DNA from: Metallyticus violacea
Lineage: Eukaryota > Arthropoda > Insecta > Mantodea > Metallyticidae
Assembly: GCA_030762175.1 (NCBI GenBank)
Contig: CM060842.1
Coordinates: forward strand, 68,267,001-68,331,000
Length of the DNA stretch: 64,000 bases
Direction: 5' to 3'
Every line of letters starts with the position of its first letter. Within the stretch, counting starts at the first letter, position 1. The notes under the pieces are model-generated. The model had not been told where the DNA came from. It searched no databases and worked only from the letters and a program-made list of their open reading frames with translations. The position numbers were made by a program, and so were the translations under genes. This document shows, piece after piece, positions 1 to 10,487 of the stretch.

Positions 1-559
1 GCAAAAATAGAAAGCATGGTTATGGGCTTCTGTTGTACAAAATAGAGGTACGTGTTAATTTAGATATATCAACGCAGGAACAATAGCATTTTATGTAATG
101 AAGTATCAGTTAACGCAGTAACATTATTCTTTATTGAAAGTGCTATAGGAGCAGTAGGCAGTGGTGGAATACGAGATTGGTTTTCAGTTATCCTGGGAGC
201 AATTACAGTTGCCTAATATTCCGCACTTTTTTCTAGCTATTAACTAACTTTGTTAGCATGTAAGGATCTTCGGTTAAATCAGAACTGGATTTTATACATC
301 AGCTTCATCTTAATACACTGTCCATTTGTATGATATGATAACTGTAACCATGGCTGAAGTCCAGCGTTGATTAAACTGAACAAAAATTAAGTAAGTATGG
401 TTCATATCCTTTCCTGTTCTGTTCTCAAACTCATATTGTTGGTGTGCATACTGTTGTGAACCACAGAAATTGTACTCGGGTATAATTAACAAAATATATC
501 AAAATCTATGTATAAGATAAAGCTAAAGATAGCCTTTTGTGTTCCTTAAGGGCAAAGGT
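1..559. other. Unassigned AT-rich DNA
   Basis: No protein family, RNA gene or repeat is recognised here on either strand. The open frames are under 65 codons and show no family signature. Confidence 0.5.
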
Positions 560-870
560 CTCCTTACAAGTAAAGCAAGATCGCTTTTTCCTAACGTAGT
601 GAACCATTCCACGCTAGTTGTTCATATGATGTTTAAGACACTTCTGACCGATTTGTTCTTTGAATACTCCATTTCTCGCTGCACTAGTTTTCGAGATATT
701 TCCATTTTTCTCTTCTTCTTTCCACTCTTGACCAATCTGGATCTGCGCGTTCCTTGAAGATGTCTATCCATCTTCTTCTGGATTTGCCTTGTGTCCTATT
801 TTCCTAACCGAGAGTACCACATGGAGATCTTGTAGGTTGCCTATTGTCTTGGGACGCGACCTCCCCATTG
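560..870 (-). pseudogene. LINE ORF2 C-terminal remnant (RTE-like)
   Basis: Read on the minus strand, about 790 to 690 gives GKSRRRWIDIFKERADPDW followed by SRVERRREKWKYLEN. This pattern (a basic G-x-x-R-x-R-W-x-D-I block, then W-x-x-V, then R-R-E-K-W) resembles the short C-terminal tail of many RTE-like LINE polyproteins, usually seen as GRPxxRWxDDI ... W ... AQDRxxWR. The frame has stops before and after and no catalytic motif survives, so only the extreme C-terminus seems to remain. The reverse-transcriptase core is not visible nearby. The clade is uncertain; other LINE groups carry a similar tail. This is a dead fragment with no expected product. Confidence 0.45.
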
Positions 871-1825
871 CCATTTTCTTCTGGTAGCAGTAATTAAAAA
901 TGATAAAATATAATTTTAAATAAAAACTTTTAAAAATGTAAAAGTTGAATTCAGTTCTTGAATAATGAATACTTTATGCATCTGAAACATTTCCTTTTCT
1001 CCGACAACAATACCTGTATCTAGAAAATCTTATTCAGTTCTTGTACCTCTACACGTGCATTAACATTCTGAAGTAGATATGTCAAGAAGATTGGGTAGTG
1101 GTGGCAAATACAAAATGTTTATGAAGAACCTCAGCTTAAGAATAACGTATCATCTAAATGTAACAGAAATATAACCTTGCTGGAGTACTGTTAACCAGCT
1201 ACTTCTGGTAACCTTGTGCTGCAGCCGGCGGCATTAGTATTTAAATTCGAGTTCCCCTTGGTCTTTAACGTCACTTTCCCTGCCGATCTCACGTCGGAAA
1301 TAGACAGTTGATTCTAAAGAAATACATTTTTGTATGTTAAAGGTATTTTAAATACGAAGCAGTTCGTCATTTGGATAAGGAATATATTAAAAACTTTCTT
1401 AATCAACTATTCCCTTCCAGAATTGTAACACAATATAGTGCACAAATAAGAATTCGCTGTTCAGTGCAAAATAAAAAACACGGGCAAAACTTAATTTTAA
1501 AGGACGAAAAATTAGACGGAATTCATGCAACGCTCGCCAATAAAACACTCCCAAAATGTTGTAGAAGGGACCTTTCGGAATGTAAAGAACAACATTAGCA
1601 TTGAAATCACAAACACTGGAGTGGCGAACTTAAATCATGTATTTTTACACAACGCCTATTTACTCGAGGAGGACTTTTAACATCTTCTGTGCTTTAACGC
1701 TGTATACCTACACGTTTTAGGAAATAGGAGTTCAGGTACGGGCCCTTCCGCTGCGGTAGGCTTAGTAGTCGATATAGGAATTAGCGCAAAAACGGACAAA
1801 GTTTATTACTAAATATATGAGAGCA
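871..1825. other. Unassigned DNA
   Basis: A 75-codon frame at 1371-1598 has no recognisable family. Nothing else is supported here. Confidence 0.45.
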
Positions 1826-1844
1826 ATTCGGAAAGTAAGTTCCG
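1825..1844 (+). repeat. Mariner left terminal inverted repeat
   Basis: AATTCGGAAAGTAAGTTCCG pairs with 2413-2432 at 19 of 20 positions. It marks the left end of the deleted mariner. Confidence 0.75.
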
Positions 1845-2431
1845 ATCTCGTATTTCACGAGCAGGAGAGGTGGAGATGGTAGCAGCACTATTCTTGATTC
1901 GCTGACAGCTTGGTTCAGTACGCTCCTGGCACTGTCAATGTGAGACGTGTAACAAGTGTGTTACAATTGAAGTGTGAGGTAATGCAATGATGAGCGCAAA
2001 GAAACAAACGGAAGCTGCAATTGATCATGAGATTACTGCAGTGTTCGGAAACATTAGGAGTCAGTATTGTTCGACGATGGAGGCACTAATATCCATGCAT
2101 ATTCAACCAAGAAGCTCGTCGCAACAAGCAAGGTGTAGTGTTTGTGGAATTCAAGGAACGAGGAACAACAATAAACAAATACTAGTAATGTCTACTGTCA
2201 GACACTAACACAAACGGGTGAGGAGGTCAAGGCGAGTGGCTACAATCACAGGTGGCAAAATCTTACGCAAAGGGGATTTCAGCGCTTGGAAACGGTTCCA
2301 TAGATTCCTGAATGTAAATGGAAATGATATTGGGAAATAGTTGAACCTTGTACTTTTCAATTGTGAGTAATGAAATTTTCAAAAATGGTGTAGCATTCCT
2401 GTAAACAATTAACGGAACTTATTTTCCGAAT
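1826..2431 (+). mobile_element. Internally deleted mariner element with both terminal inverted repeats
   Basis: The left end at 1825-1844 reads AATTCGGAAAGTAAGTTCCG. The right end at 2413-2432 is its reverse complement with one mismatch. The right end is followed by TA and the left preceded by CA, as expected for a mariner TA target with one mutated copy. Near the right end, about 2236-2340, split frames give SYAKGISALGNG and then FLNVNGNDIGK. These match the usual end of mariner transposase (a G-I-x-x-L segment, then C-x-N-x-x-G-x-Y-V-E-K). The DDD catalytic core is absent, so most of the transposase was lost by internal deletion. The element is about 606 bp against about 1.3 kb for an autonomous mariner. 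The 73-codon frame at 1987-2208 has no clear match and probably arises from the rearranged interior. Confidence 0.75.
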
Positions 2432-2432
2432 T
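2413..2432 (-). repeat. Mariner right terminal inverted repeat
   Basis: CGGAACTTATTTTCCGAATT is the inverted partner of 1825-1844. It is followed by a TA dinucleotide step, the expected target duplication. Confidence 0.75.
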
Positions 2433-2714
2433 ACCCTCGGACTATTTACTGCACAGCTTCGTTGTTACTGTGGCAGCTTACAGGTGACCTGTCATTTCAA
2501 AATAAGATTAGCGGTGCGTGTCAGAGTGTCATTGCGTAGTATATCATCTTTAAACAGAGTTCACATATTTCTTATTTCCTGTTTTAAGTTTGACTTTTAT
2601 ATGGTTTTGATAACTCAATTACTGCATTTGTAAGCAGGCATTATTTGAAAAATGAACTCAGCGAATGAAAATAATTCAAATTTTAATGACTTTGTAAGAA
2701 GAATTTTGGAAGAG

Positions 2715-2920
2715 AATGAAGTTCAACACTGGTGGCCGAGGCTGTATAGTCACCAGTGGGAGGTTCGGGGTTCTATTCGCGCCAGTACATCCTCCCTTAC
2801 TGAGATTTCTTTAAGACTTTTTTCTCAGTCCTCATAAATGCCAAATGCCGGAAAGGGGTCCTAAATATGGCCTGGAGCGCGTAAAAGCAGGCGTTAAATA
2901 ATGTTAAATCAGTTCAGTCC
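2715..2920 (+). repeat. tRNA-like SINE remnant
   Basis: The segment contains GTGGCCGAGG, resembling a pol III A box, and GGTTCGGGGTTCTATTC, resembling a B box with one extra base, about 40 bases apart. The following 120 bases end in GGCGTTAAATAA, a tail form common in tRNA-derived SINEs. No flanking duplication was found. It could be a decayed tRNA pseudogene instead. A 61-codon frame starting at 2652 crosses it and is probably not a gene. Confidence 0.35.
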
Positions 2921-3489
2921 ATTTGCAAAAATAACATTTCAGCTGTAACAGATTGCATTGCCATTAGCTAATAACAAATGAAAATTATAGAGCTGTAGCT
3001 CAAAGAAGATCTAAGAATTACTTCAAGAAGTTGCGTCTCAATTATATCCGCGGAGCTGGACTACCAAAGAATATCATAGGAGTGTAATATAATTCTAGTA
3101 ATTATAAATCACATTATGAGGAAATCCAGTATGCAAAGAACGAATGTATAGGGCGAAGATATTTAAAATAACCACATCAAATATTTCCACATACTATTAG
3201 TAATATCGACAAGCTGCTTTTGCTAAATTTAGGGGAACATGAAGGCTCATAAAATTAGCCCACAGAGAATTAATATTAATAATAACAGTATTTTTAGAAT
3301 AGTTATATATTTGTAAATGGAAGTAGAAATTAAATTAAATGAAATTAGACCAATATAATGCATATGTCGCTGTTTTTAATGAAAATATTTTAAGAATCAT
3401 CGAATATGGAAGTTTAGCCCAGCAACATTGCAATTAAAGATTTTGAGCTGTCTCTTGTTTTCTATCAAATGAATTAACTGAAACTATCT
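2921..3489. other. Unassigned AT-rich DNA
   Basis: No coding or repeat signature is seen. Confidence 0.5.
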
Positions 3490-3760
3490 TCCCTCTTACC
3501 ATCATATATTTAGGAAACAAGTCTAGCTCATAGATTCCCATTCCCTGCAAAACAAGCTTCCAGGCGTTGATACAAAGATTGTTGCGTTTTATTTAGTATT
3601 TCAGAAGAAATAACACGGGAAACTGCTATTATGAGATGCTGTATATTTTGTGCTTTAGTCGATGCAACCTTGTAGACTGTCCTTTAGTTTTCACCATAGA
3701 AATAACTAGGGGCGTCAAATTATGAGATCGGGTCATTTTCAATTCATTTGAAAGGAAACA
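3490..3760 (-). pseudogene. IS630/Tc1-like transposase C-terminal remnant
   Basis: On the minus strand, split between two frames, the region reads R-S-H-N-L-T-P-L, then RTVYKVASTKAQNIQHL, then VISSEILNKTQQSLYQRLEA, then C-F-A-G-N-G-N-L. This follows, in order, the RSPDLTPLDFFLWGYLK block, the V-Y linker, the helix and the final Q-R-L-x-x-C-x-x-x-x-G-x-H-x-E-x-L tail of insect IS630/Tc1-superfamily transposases. The tail frame has few stops, but the catalytic block is degraded and the two upstream acidic residues are not found. The N-terminal half is missing. It is a dead copy, and the exact subfamily cannot be set from this alone. Confidence 0.6.
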
Positions 3761-4989
3761 AAAGACTGAGAAAAAACTGAAAGTCTTTATTTAATTTCTA
3801 GATTGAAGTTGTTACTTTAAAGGATACAACTTTTAAACTTCGAGTTAACCTCGCTTTTGTATTCGAGTAAGGAAAAAAAAATTACAAAGTCAGTTCTGTC
3901 TCCTAGAGAAAGTTATAGAAAGACAAGAAGAGGTGGATTACACACCTGCAACCACAACAAGAAAAACATTTCAAGACCGTTTTACACCACCATAAATATT
4001 ACCTATGTTTGCTGCTAAGTGATTTTTAAATCTTATGCACAACAAAACTAAGTATTGTGGTTCCTTAATTAAAGAACAGCTCTGGGACAATATGCAGTCC
4101 CTTATTTGAAACGCTCTTTTTTCAGGTTACCAGAAAAGAGTTCATTAGTTACAATAGTGGAGAAGTTTGGTACCGAACAACACAGAAATACTATAAACGT
4201 GCTTCCTCTGAAAAAGCACTGTGGGACGTGTTGAATTTATGGAAGTAGTTGTGTTATTATGTTAACACAAAATACTAACAAGTAGCGGCAATGAAGTTGT
4301 AAGTGCTGAAAGCTGTGGGAAAACAAAACTTGGCTGCAAGTAACAAAAGCTGCATAGCATGTGAGTGAATTGTGCCCTTTGTGTTTCCCCTGAGTGGTGG
4401 GTGCTTCTTGGGGAACACTTCACATCCGGAATGCTTCCGTTTTGTTTCACTTCTGTTATCGCCCCCCTCTCTTTCCCTGGAAGACCATAAATTAATGTCC
4501 CGGTTTTACAAAGGATAATTTAGGATGCTGCAAAGCTTAGTTAGACCTTATCATCATATAAGAATAGGATTTATATGCAAATGTTGGACAGAAGGGGAGC
4601 TGCAGTATCCACTGCAGCAGGTTTGGGAGGATTATTCATTATCTTGGAGAGACTTTCCTTAATTAGGATTTTATTTTATGTAAGGCAGTAGTGTAGGAAA
4701 ATTAATTGGCAGCTTTTCTCTGTTTTCATTCTGAAGTTACAAGTAATTTTTTGCTCAGGAGTGTTGAGGGAGACGAGAAGTTGTACTGTAGAAATATCAC
4801 TTATGCAAGCACCAGAGTATATCATAAGAGGCTTCATTATGTCTGAATTAACGATAGCTAAAAGTTTCTACCTCGGGAGTATAAGGGTTTTCAAAAGTAA
4901 GAGTTAGCTTTAGATGCACAAATCTTCATTTTGTTTATCACTTTATTATTATCTAAGACTATGTCACTATACACAGTAATTTTTATGTA
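3761..4989. other. Unassigned DNA
   Basis: No recognised gene or element. A 62-codon frame at 4262-4450 (minus) has no family signature. Confidence 0.5.
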
Positions 4990-5235
4990 AATAACATCTT
5001 TGAGCATATTTGTATAATGAATGCTTGCAATTGGCCAACTGTCGCGAATGCTTCCTTCAGGGTTAGCATCTGGTGATATTGGAGGTTCCAGTTACACGAA
5101 ATCGTCCACTGATAATATGATCACCAAAATTTTTAGGAACGTAAACAATGCTTTTCAGGACAAAAAAAGGTGTGAATATTTACTGCGTCCTGTATGAACA
5201 CAACCGCTTTATATTTTAATCGTTAGGCTAATTTA
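4990..5235 (-). pseudogene. IS630/Tc1-like transposase catalytic-region remnant
   Basis: On the minus strand one frame reads V-V-F-I-Q-D-A-V-N-I-H-T-F, then a second frame reads G-D-H-I-I-S-G-R-F, then a third reads E-P-P-I-S-P-D-A-N-P. In IS630/Tc1 transposases the matching order is F-M-Q-D-G-A-P-P-H (second catalytic Asp), then D-R-I-I-S-R-x-F, then W-P-P-R-S-P-D-L-N-P. The order and spacing fit, but at least two frameshifts are needed and the identity is modest. Neither the N-terminal helix-turn-helix nor the end of the protein is recognised. It differs in residues from the fragment at 3.5-3.76 kb, so it is likely a separate copy or family. Confidence 0.45.
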
Positions 5236-5706
5236 GCGCAATTACATTGCATATTAAAATAAAATTGTTCATTAACTACAGCAGATTTTCTTACTATTTT
5301 AAAAAAATTACGCTCTTGTTCCAACTTGGAACAAGGTAACAATAAACTGTGAAATCTTGTTGACTGAAAGAGCGATGGCAAGCATCTTTAGGATTGTTAG
5401 CGCCCTTAAAAGCTATTACGTTATATATAATATAAATTGATTAATCCAGTTATTTGATGACTGGCGCGGAGGCGGGAGACTGCATTGGAGAGGGAATGTT
5501 TACCCAACTGCTACGTTTGCCCTAAGCTCCACGCCACTCCTTATTGCTTGAATAGTGTAAACAAAAGGTTCTATTCCTAGAGTTATGTCTGCTACGAATA
5601 CGAAATGGCATGCACTAGGCCTAATTATTACTCTGTTCCTAGGTGATCGAGTTCCGAATCATAAATTAGTAATATCCACATACTTTATACGAACTAAGGA
5701 AAACAA
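5236..5706. other. Unassigned DNA
   Basis: No recognised signature. Confidence 0.5.
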
Positions 5707-5905
5707 ACCACTTCCGTGGTCTAGTGGTAGTGTTTGAGAATATTAATCCGCATGTCCTTGGTTCGATTCCGCTCTGGGAAAGTTTCTTCCTTTTTCTTCT
5801 TCCTAAGAAGATGAATGCCATAGATTTAAGGCGCCATGGACTCCGAACTCCATTTACACCATTAATTCGCTTCACTCATCCCTACAGCCTATAGAGCTAC
5901 ATTTA
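5707..5905 (+). repeat. tRNA-derived SINE, second family
   Basis: The head reads CCGTGGTCTAGTGGTAGTG (A-box region) and about 40 bases later TTGGTTCGATTCCG (B box), the layout of a tRNA-type pol III promoter. It continues into an unrelated body of about 130 bases with a pyrimidine-rich stretch, which argues for a SINE rather than a tRNA gene. The anticodon-loop region and 3' acceptor strand do not form a clean tRNA. The body is unlike the main SINE family of this window. No target duplication was identified. Confidence 0.5.
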
Positions 5906-8439
5906 TAGTAAGTACTCATGTTCATAACCTACACAACCTGCGAAAAGTCACCGACAAAAGACAAATTTAAGTTTTCAAAGAGAATTAAGACAGCGATAGG
6001 TAATTTCATTAGCAAAGACTAGAAATGTGTGGAAAATAAAGGCAGGCTGTTCCAGAATTTTGTGTGACTGGGTATGTACATAGATGTTAAGTGCATTGCC
6101 ACTCTACTTTGCAAGCACCGACTCTTTGTGTTTCCCCGCTCGCAAGGACACATTTTAATTCAGTTGGCCGGTATCGATGTTTTATCTGTTGGTATAGTCC
6201 CTGCCTATGCGTCAGTTATCAGATGATTGAATTTCCCGATAATATTTCTATATCACAGGTTTCAATAATTTTTTATTTTTTTAAATTAGTTTTTTAAATT
6301 TCAGAATTTGTGTCATGCCTGGCGAAACGTCATTTAAAGGATTCATTACAAAAACATTCCGTTGCCCAAAACTAAAATGCATAGTAAAATTAGTAACGTC
6401 TATAGAGTGAATGGTGAACTACATACTGGTGGTCTAGTGCTACCAGCACATACCCATATTGCAAATATTGAAGCTAAGATAGTTATACATTCTACGAAAA
6501 GAATCCTGTTTACATTCATTTTCTGTTAGAAAGACCCTTTGACCGGTTATTTTTGCCAAAATGATTGGCAATTCTTAAAAAGAACTAGACTTTTTGGGGG
6601 GCTATTAGCAGTCTATTTCAAATTCCTTTTTAAAAAGCGGTTGAAAGTAAAAGAAGCCCACAAAATATTACAAAGAAAACACTACTAGAAATGCACATTT
6701 GAGAACAAGAAATTAACTGGGAAACTGGTGTTAAAATGGTCGCTGCAGGTAATTGTCATGCATTTCAATATATTTGGACTCATTCAATATTTTTATTTCT
6801 ATTATTTTAAAATGTCTATATAATTTTAGCTTATTATATAAAATGTATCTTTTCTGCATGTGCACGACATCAGTGTTACAGCAAAATACATGAACAACAA
6901 TGTGATCATACCTTTATAGAGTTCCACAAGCTGTCAAACAAAAAGATCCACGACGCTGTAATGACATAAAAAGACAAAATTTTTTGACACTCTTAAAAAA
7001 GAAAATACTAACGATGCTGATATTGAGATGTTACATAACTGCATTGGAGAGAAACCATAGGTATTAATTAACTAACTACTGGCAGAAGGAGAGGGGAAAT
7101 GAAAACAGGTGCTTAGCACAAAATTTCAAAGTTGCGTGCAAAAACGGCACATTGTGAAGAAATAAATTAATTATTTTATAGTAGTTAATGTGTTTTCAGT
7201 CCTCTTATTCATGCATATTTCTTTTTCTGATATTTAAAAACAGTCAAACACACACGTTTACTATAGCAACTATCTCTGCAACTTTTCATTTGAGGATTGA
7301 ATTACACATCCATCTGCAAACATCCTCCAGCCAATCACATAATTGCATAAAATATTGAATTAAATATATTTATTTGTAAAAAATATTGCATTTATTCCTT
7401 AAAAATAACACACATCCTTTTAAGACCATGCTTACTCAGAGTTTTTACCCTTAATGAGTGACCAATACGCCTGTTCATATGTTCGTATGTTCCTTGGACA
7501 GTCTAAGTAAGGTCTGATATCAGGAAATTTAAAGCGAATTTACATTGTGAGTTGAACCGCTTTTATCTTCTGAAAAATTTATGAAAATAGACAATGGCTA
7601 TTTTATTAATTTTTAAGGAAATATCTGTAAGTGGTATGATTTTTACAGTATTTGATAGAGCTGCATGGCATTTATTTTGGGAAATATTAATGGGGAGAAG
7701 AGATCAAACCCAGGATCCAAATAAATAAACATTTATATTATTCTCAATGTTTTCTGAATATCGTATTTAAAATCTTTCAAGCAGCTTAAACCGTATATTT
7801 CTTTCTATTTTTTTTTGTCGCTGTCTTAAGCCAAGTATCCCACGCAAATGTGTATAACAACATGGGAATACGAACATAATGTGTCATTTCTTGTGCAACA
7901 TTATCCAACATTTTTTTCAATGTGCCAAGTCTTTCTATTTATGCCTGGACGTATTTTCGTTGGGAGAGCAGCAAAGAAAGGGGACCGGGGATTACAACAA
8001 TGGGGTGTAGTTTCCCTTACACAACAGGAAGAAGTAGGGACCCTTCCCAGGGGCATGCTCTGAATACAGCCTCAATAACGTACAGAGTTTGCTTACATCA
8101 GCAGAATGCTACACGGATTGAATTTCTCTCAGAAAAAAGGAGGGAACGAAACTACATTCTTACTGGCAAACATTCTGAGCACTTGGGCTGTCAAGGTTCG
8201 TGGATTTCCTCACCTTTGTGTGGAGAGTGTCGTATTGTGATAGGTTGCTTGGTATTGTAAAACACTCAATCAGTACGCCAACGTGCCATGACATGACACA
8301 CAAAGAAGAACATAAAAAAATAGAAGGATTTTTACGATATTGCCTAAGGCACTGTAAACGTTCTTAGCGCCCAGTTTATTACTCTCACTAATATAAATAG
8401 ACTTTTAAATGAATTCAAACTGATTCCTTTAGATTGAAA
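5906..8439. other. Unassigned AT-rich DNA
   Basis: No element or gene could be supported. Frames at 6091-6297, 7848-8063 and 7922-8260 (the longest, 112 codons) carry no recognised motif and the last two overlap each other. A segment near 6860-7000 reads, with stops, H-Q-C-Y-S-K-I-H-E and then F-I-E-F-H-K-L-S-N-K-K. It faintly resembles Cys-containing N-terminal regions of some insect transposon proteins but is too weak to call. Confidence 0.4.
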
Positions 8440-8665
8440 AATAAAAAAGCATTACAACAATTCATAAAATGGAAGAAAAGGCCGATTATAACAATTAAAG
8501 AGGGCAGTCATATTAATGAGCGTTGAAACATTATTTTAACAGTAGTATGAAAGAAGAAAAACAACCAGGATTTAGAACAGGCTGATCGATAGTGCTTCTT
8601 CTATCAAACGATAGAAGACTATAACAATTATAAGAAACTTTGACAAAGAAAGAACATCAGCCTAG
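8440..8665 (+). pseudogene. LINE reverse-transcriptase fragment
   Basis: One plus frame with stops reads N-N-stop-R-G-Q-S-Y at about 8490, then EEKQPGFRTG at about 8553-8582. In LINE reverse transcriptases the corresponding pair is N-Y-R-G-I-S-L followed by E-x-Q-A-G-F-R-x-G-R-S, normally 35-45 residues apart. Here they are about 20 apart, suggesting an internal deletion. Stops interrupt both blocks, and no YxDD box follows in the next few hundred bases. It is a small dead fragment and the clade cannot be assigned. Confidence 0.4.
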
Positions 8666-10161
8666 GTTTTATAGCAATGCAATATATTTAGGTTGTAGAA
8701 ATATATATAACATTTACGAGTATAACAGGCGTAGATAAATAGACACTTCAAGAAAAGGAAAACATTATCTCGGACTCTTCGTTGTGCAGGTGCAGGCGTT
8801 AACTCTAAAGCTACATATATATTTATCTATGTACAAAAGGACTGAAAATACGTTAATTTTCCTTAAAATACTAATTTATTTTGTCAGAATATGCCGTTTT
8901 TGCACGCAATTGTATTGCCTTTTGAGCCATATACCTGTTTTTCTTTCTTCTCGCCTTCCTACCTATGTTGCAGCATGTGTTGTTTCTTTTCATTGGATTA
9001 CACTAACGACGTTTTGTAACGTCACAACGTTACTTCGGCCTGTCGGGCGAGTATTTCTTGCTTTAGAGGAAGTAGAGCTTTCATTGGGGTTAGATTGTAT
9101 TCGGATTCAACGTTCATAACTCTCACCCAGTGGCAAGGCAACAGAAAATTTGTAACGTTTATTGTAATCTTTAATTAAATTGTTAACTTTTCGCACTTTG
9201 ATCTATAGAGTTTTGAAGCTTTTTATATTTGAAATTGTTGCGTTCGCACATTGTAAATATTAACCATTTAAATTTTTATTTAAACTTTATGTCTCAATTG
9301 TAGGCAAGCACTAATAAATGTTAATTTGTGAAGTAAAATGGAGCAGGTACTTAATTTTTATGCTTTTATATGGGTAAATTGCAGTCAAGCATATTGGTAA
9401 TATAATGAAGGAATTTAGTGAAGTGCTTGCCAGATTTCTGAATTTTATGTGAATTTTTAAAACGGTTTATAATTTCTTAGTTTTTTGAAACCACTGTTGG
9501 CAAGTTATTACGTATATCTTCATATAATTATTGCAATAAATATAAATGTGGAAGCACTTTCTTTTCCCGTGTTTGAAAACTACCTTTCCTGGCCATATCA
9601 TGGTCACTTTCTTTTCGGCAGTTCCTTAAATTAAATGCTCGCCGTATAATAAAACATATTTATGATAAGGTAGCCTAATGACGCATAGCAAGATATATGG
9701 TATAATACTAATGAACTGAAGCTAAGTAAGCAATTCACAAAACTTATCTACTGTAGTTTTCAAAACACCTTATCACTTGCACTATGAGGTGTCTGCTTAT
9801 GACCGTCAATGTTATTGTTTACATTACCTTCAAGAATGTTGTCCATGCCAAAACCAGCCTTTAATCATTAAGAGTCCAGGCTATTTTGTTCTGGTTACTA
9901 CTTCACACTTTCCTCTCTTTCCTAAATGGCCAATCCAGATATCAAAATTGAAGTTCAAATTTCATTAGTACCATTTTATTTTTTAAAAAATAATATGACA
10001 CTTCTTACTATAAGTCTAGAGTCAACGCAGATATAAATTCCTTACTCTAAAAGTGTGACTCAGTAACTATAAGATTGCTGAGTCAGTTGCTGCATGGTTT
10101 GTGTTATACCTTACTGAAACAGAAATTCCCTTGTGATAAAGAAGAAATTAAATTAATTTCT
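8666..10161. other. Unassigned AT-rich DNA
   Basis: Frames at 8784-9119 and 9777-9968 have no family signature. No repeat boundary was seen. Confidence 0.45.
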
Positions 10162-10487
10162 AGTACTTTTATAATTTGTAGATATGTTTCATAGTTAATT
10201 TTTCTGCTATTAATGCCTATAACCACATTTTTTTTTTCCAAATTAGTAATTTAATTACCCGTTTTTCTCTCACAATAAACACCTGAAAGCTTAGTTTTAC
10301 AATATAAACCAAAATACCAAACTTATAGTACTTTTATAATTTGTAGATATATTTCATAGTTAATTTTTCTGCTATTAATGCCTATAATCACATTTTTTCC
10401 AAATTAGTAATTTTATTTACTCATTTTTCTCTCACAATAAACACCTGAAAGCTTAGTTTTGCAATATAAACCAAAATATCAAACTTT
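10162..10487. repeat. Two-copy direct tandem duplication, unit about 165 bp
   Basis: Unit 1 is 10162-10326 and unit 2 is 10327 to about 10487. Both begin AGTACTTTTATAATTTGTAG and both contain CACCTGAAAGCTTAGTTTT near the end. They differ by scattered substitutions (G to A, C to T) and by shorter T runs in unit 2. The copies are abutting, in the same orientation and noncoding. The divergence looks like a few percent plus small indels, so the duplication is fairly recent but not fresh. Confidence 0.9.

Noticed and set aside
5710..5785. True tRNA gene
   Set aside because: A and B boxes are present but the sequence does not fold into a clean acceptor stem and continues into a SINE-like body.
6860..7000. 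Cys-containing transposon protein N-terminus
   Set aside because: The resemblance is faint and crossed by stops; not enough to name.
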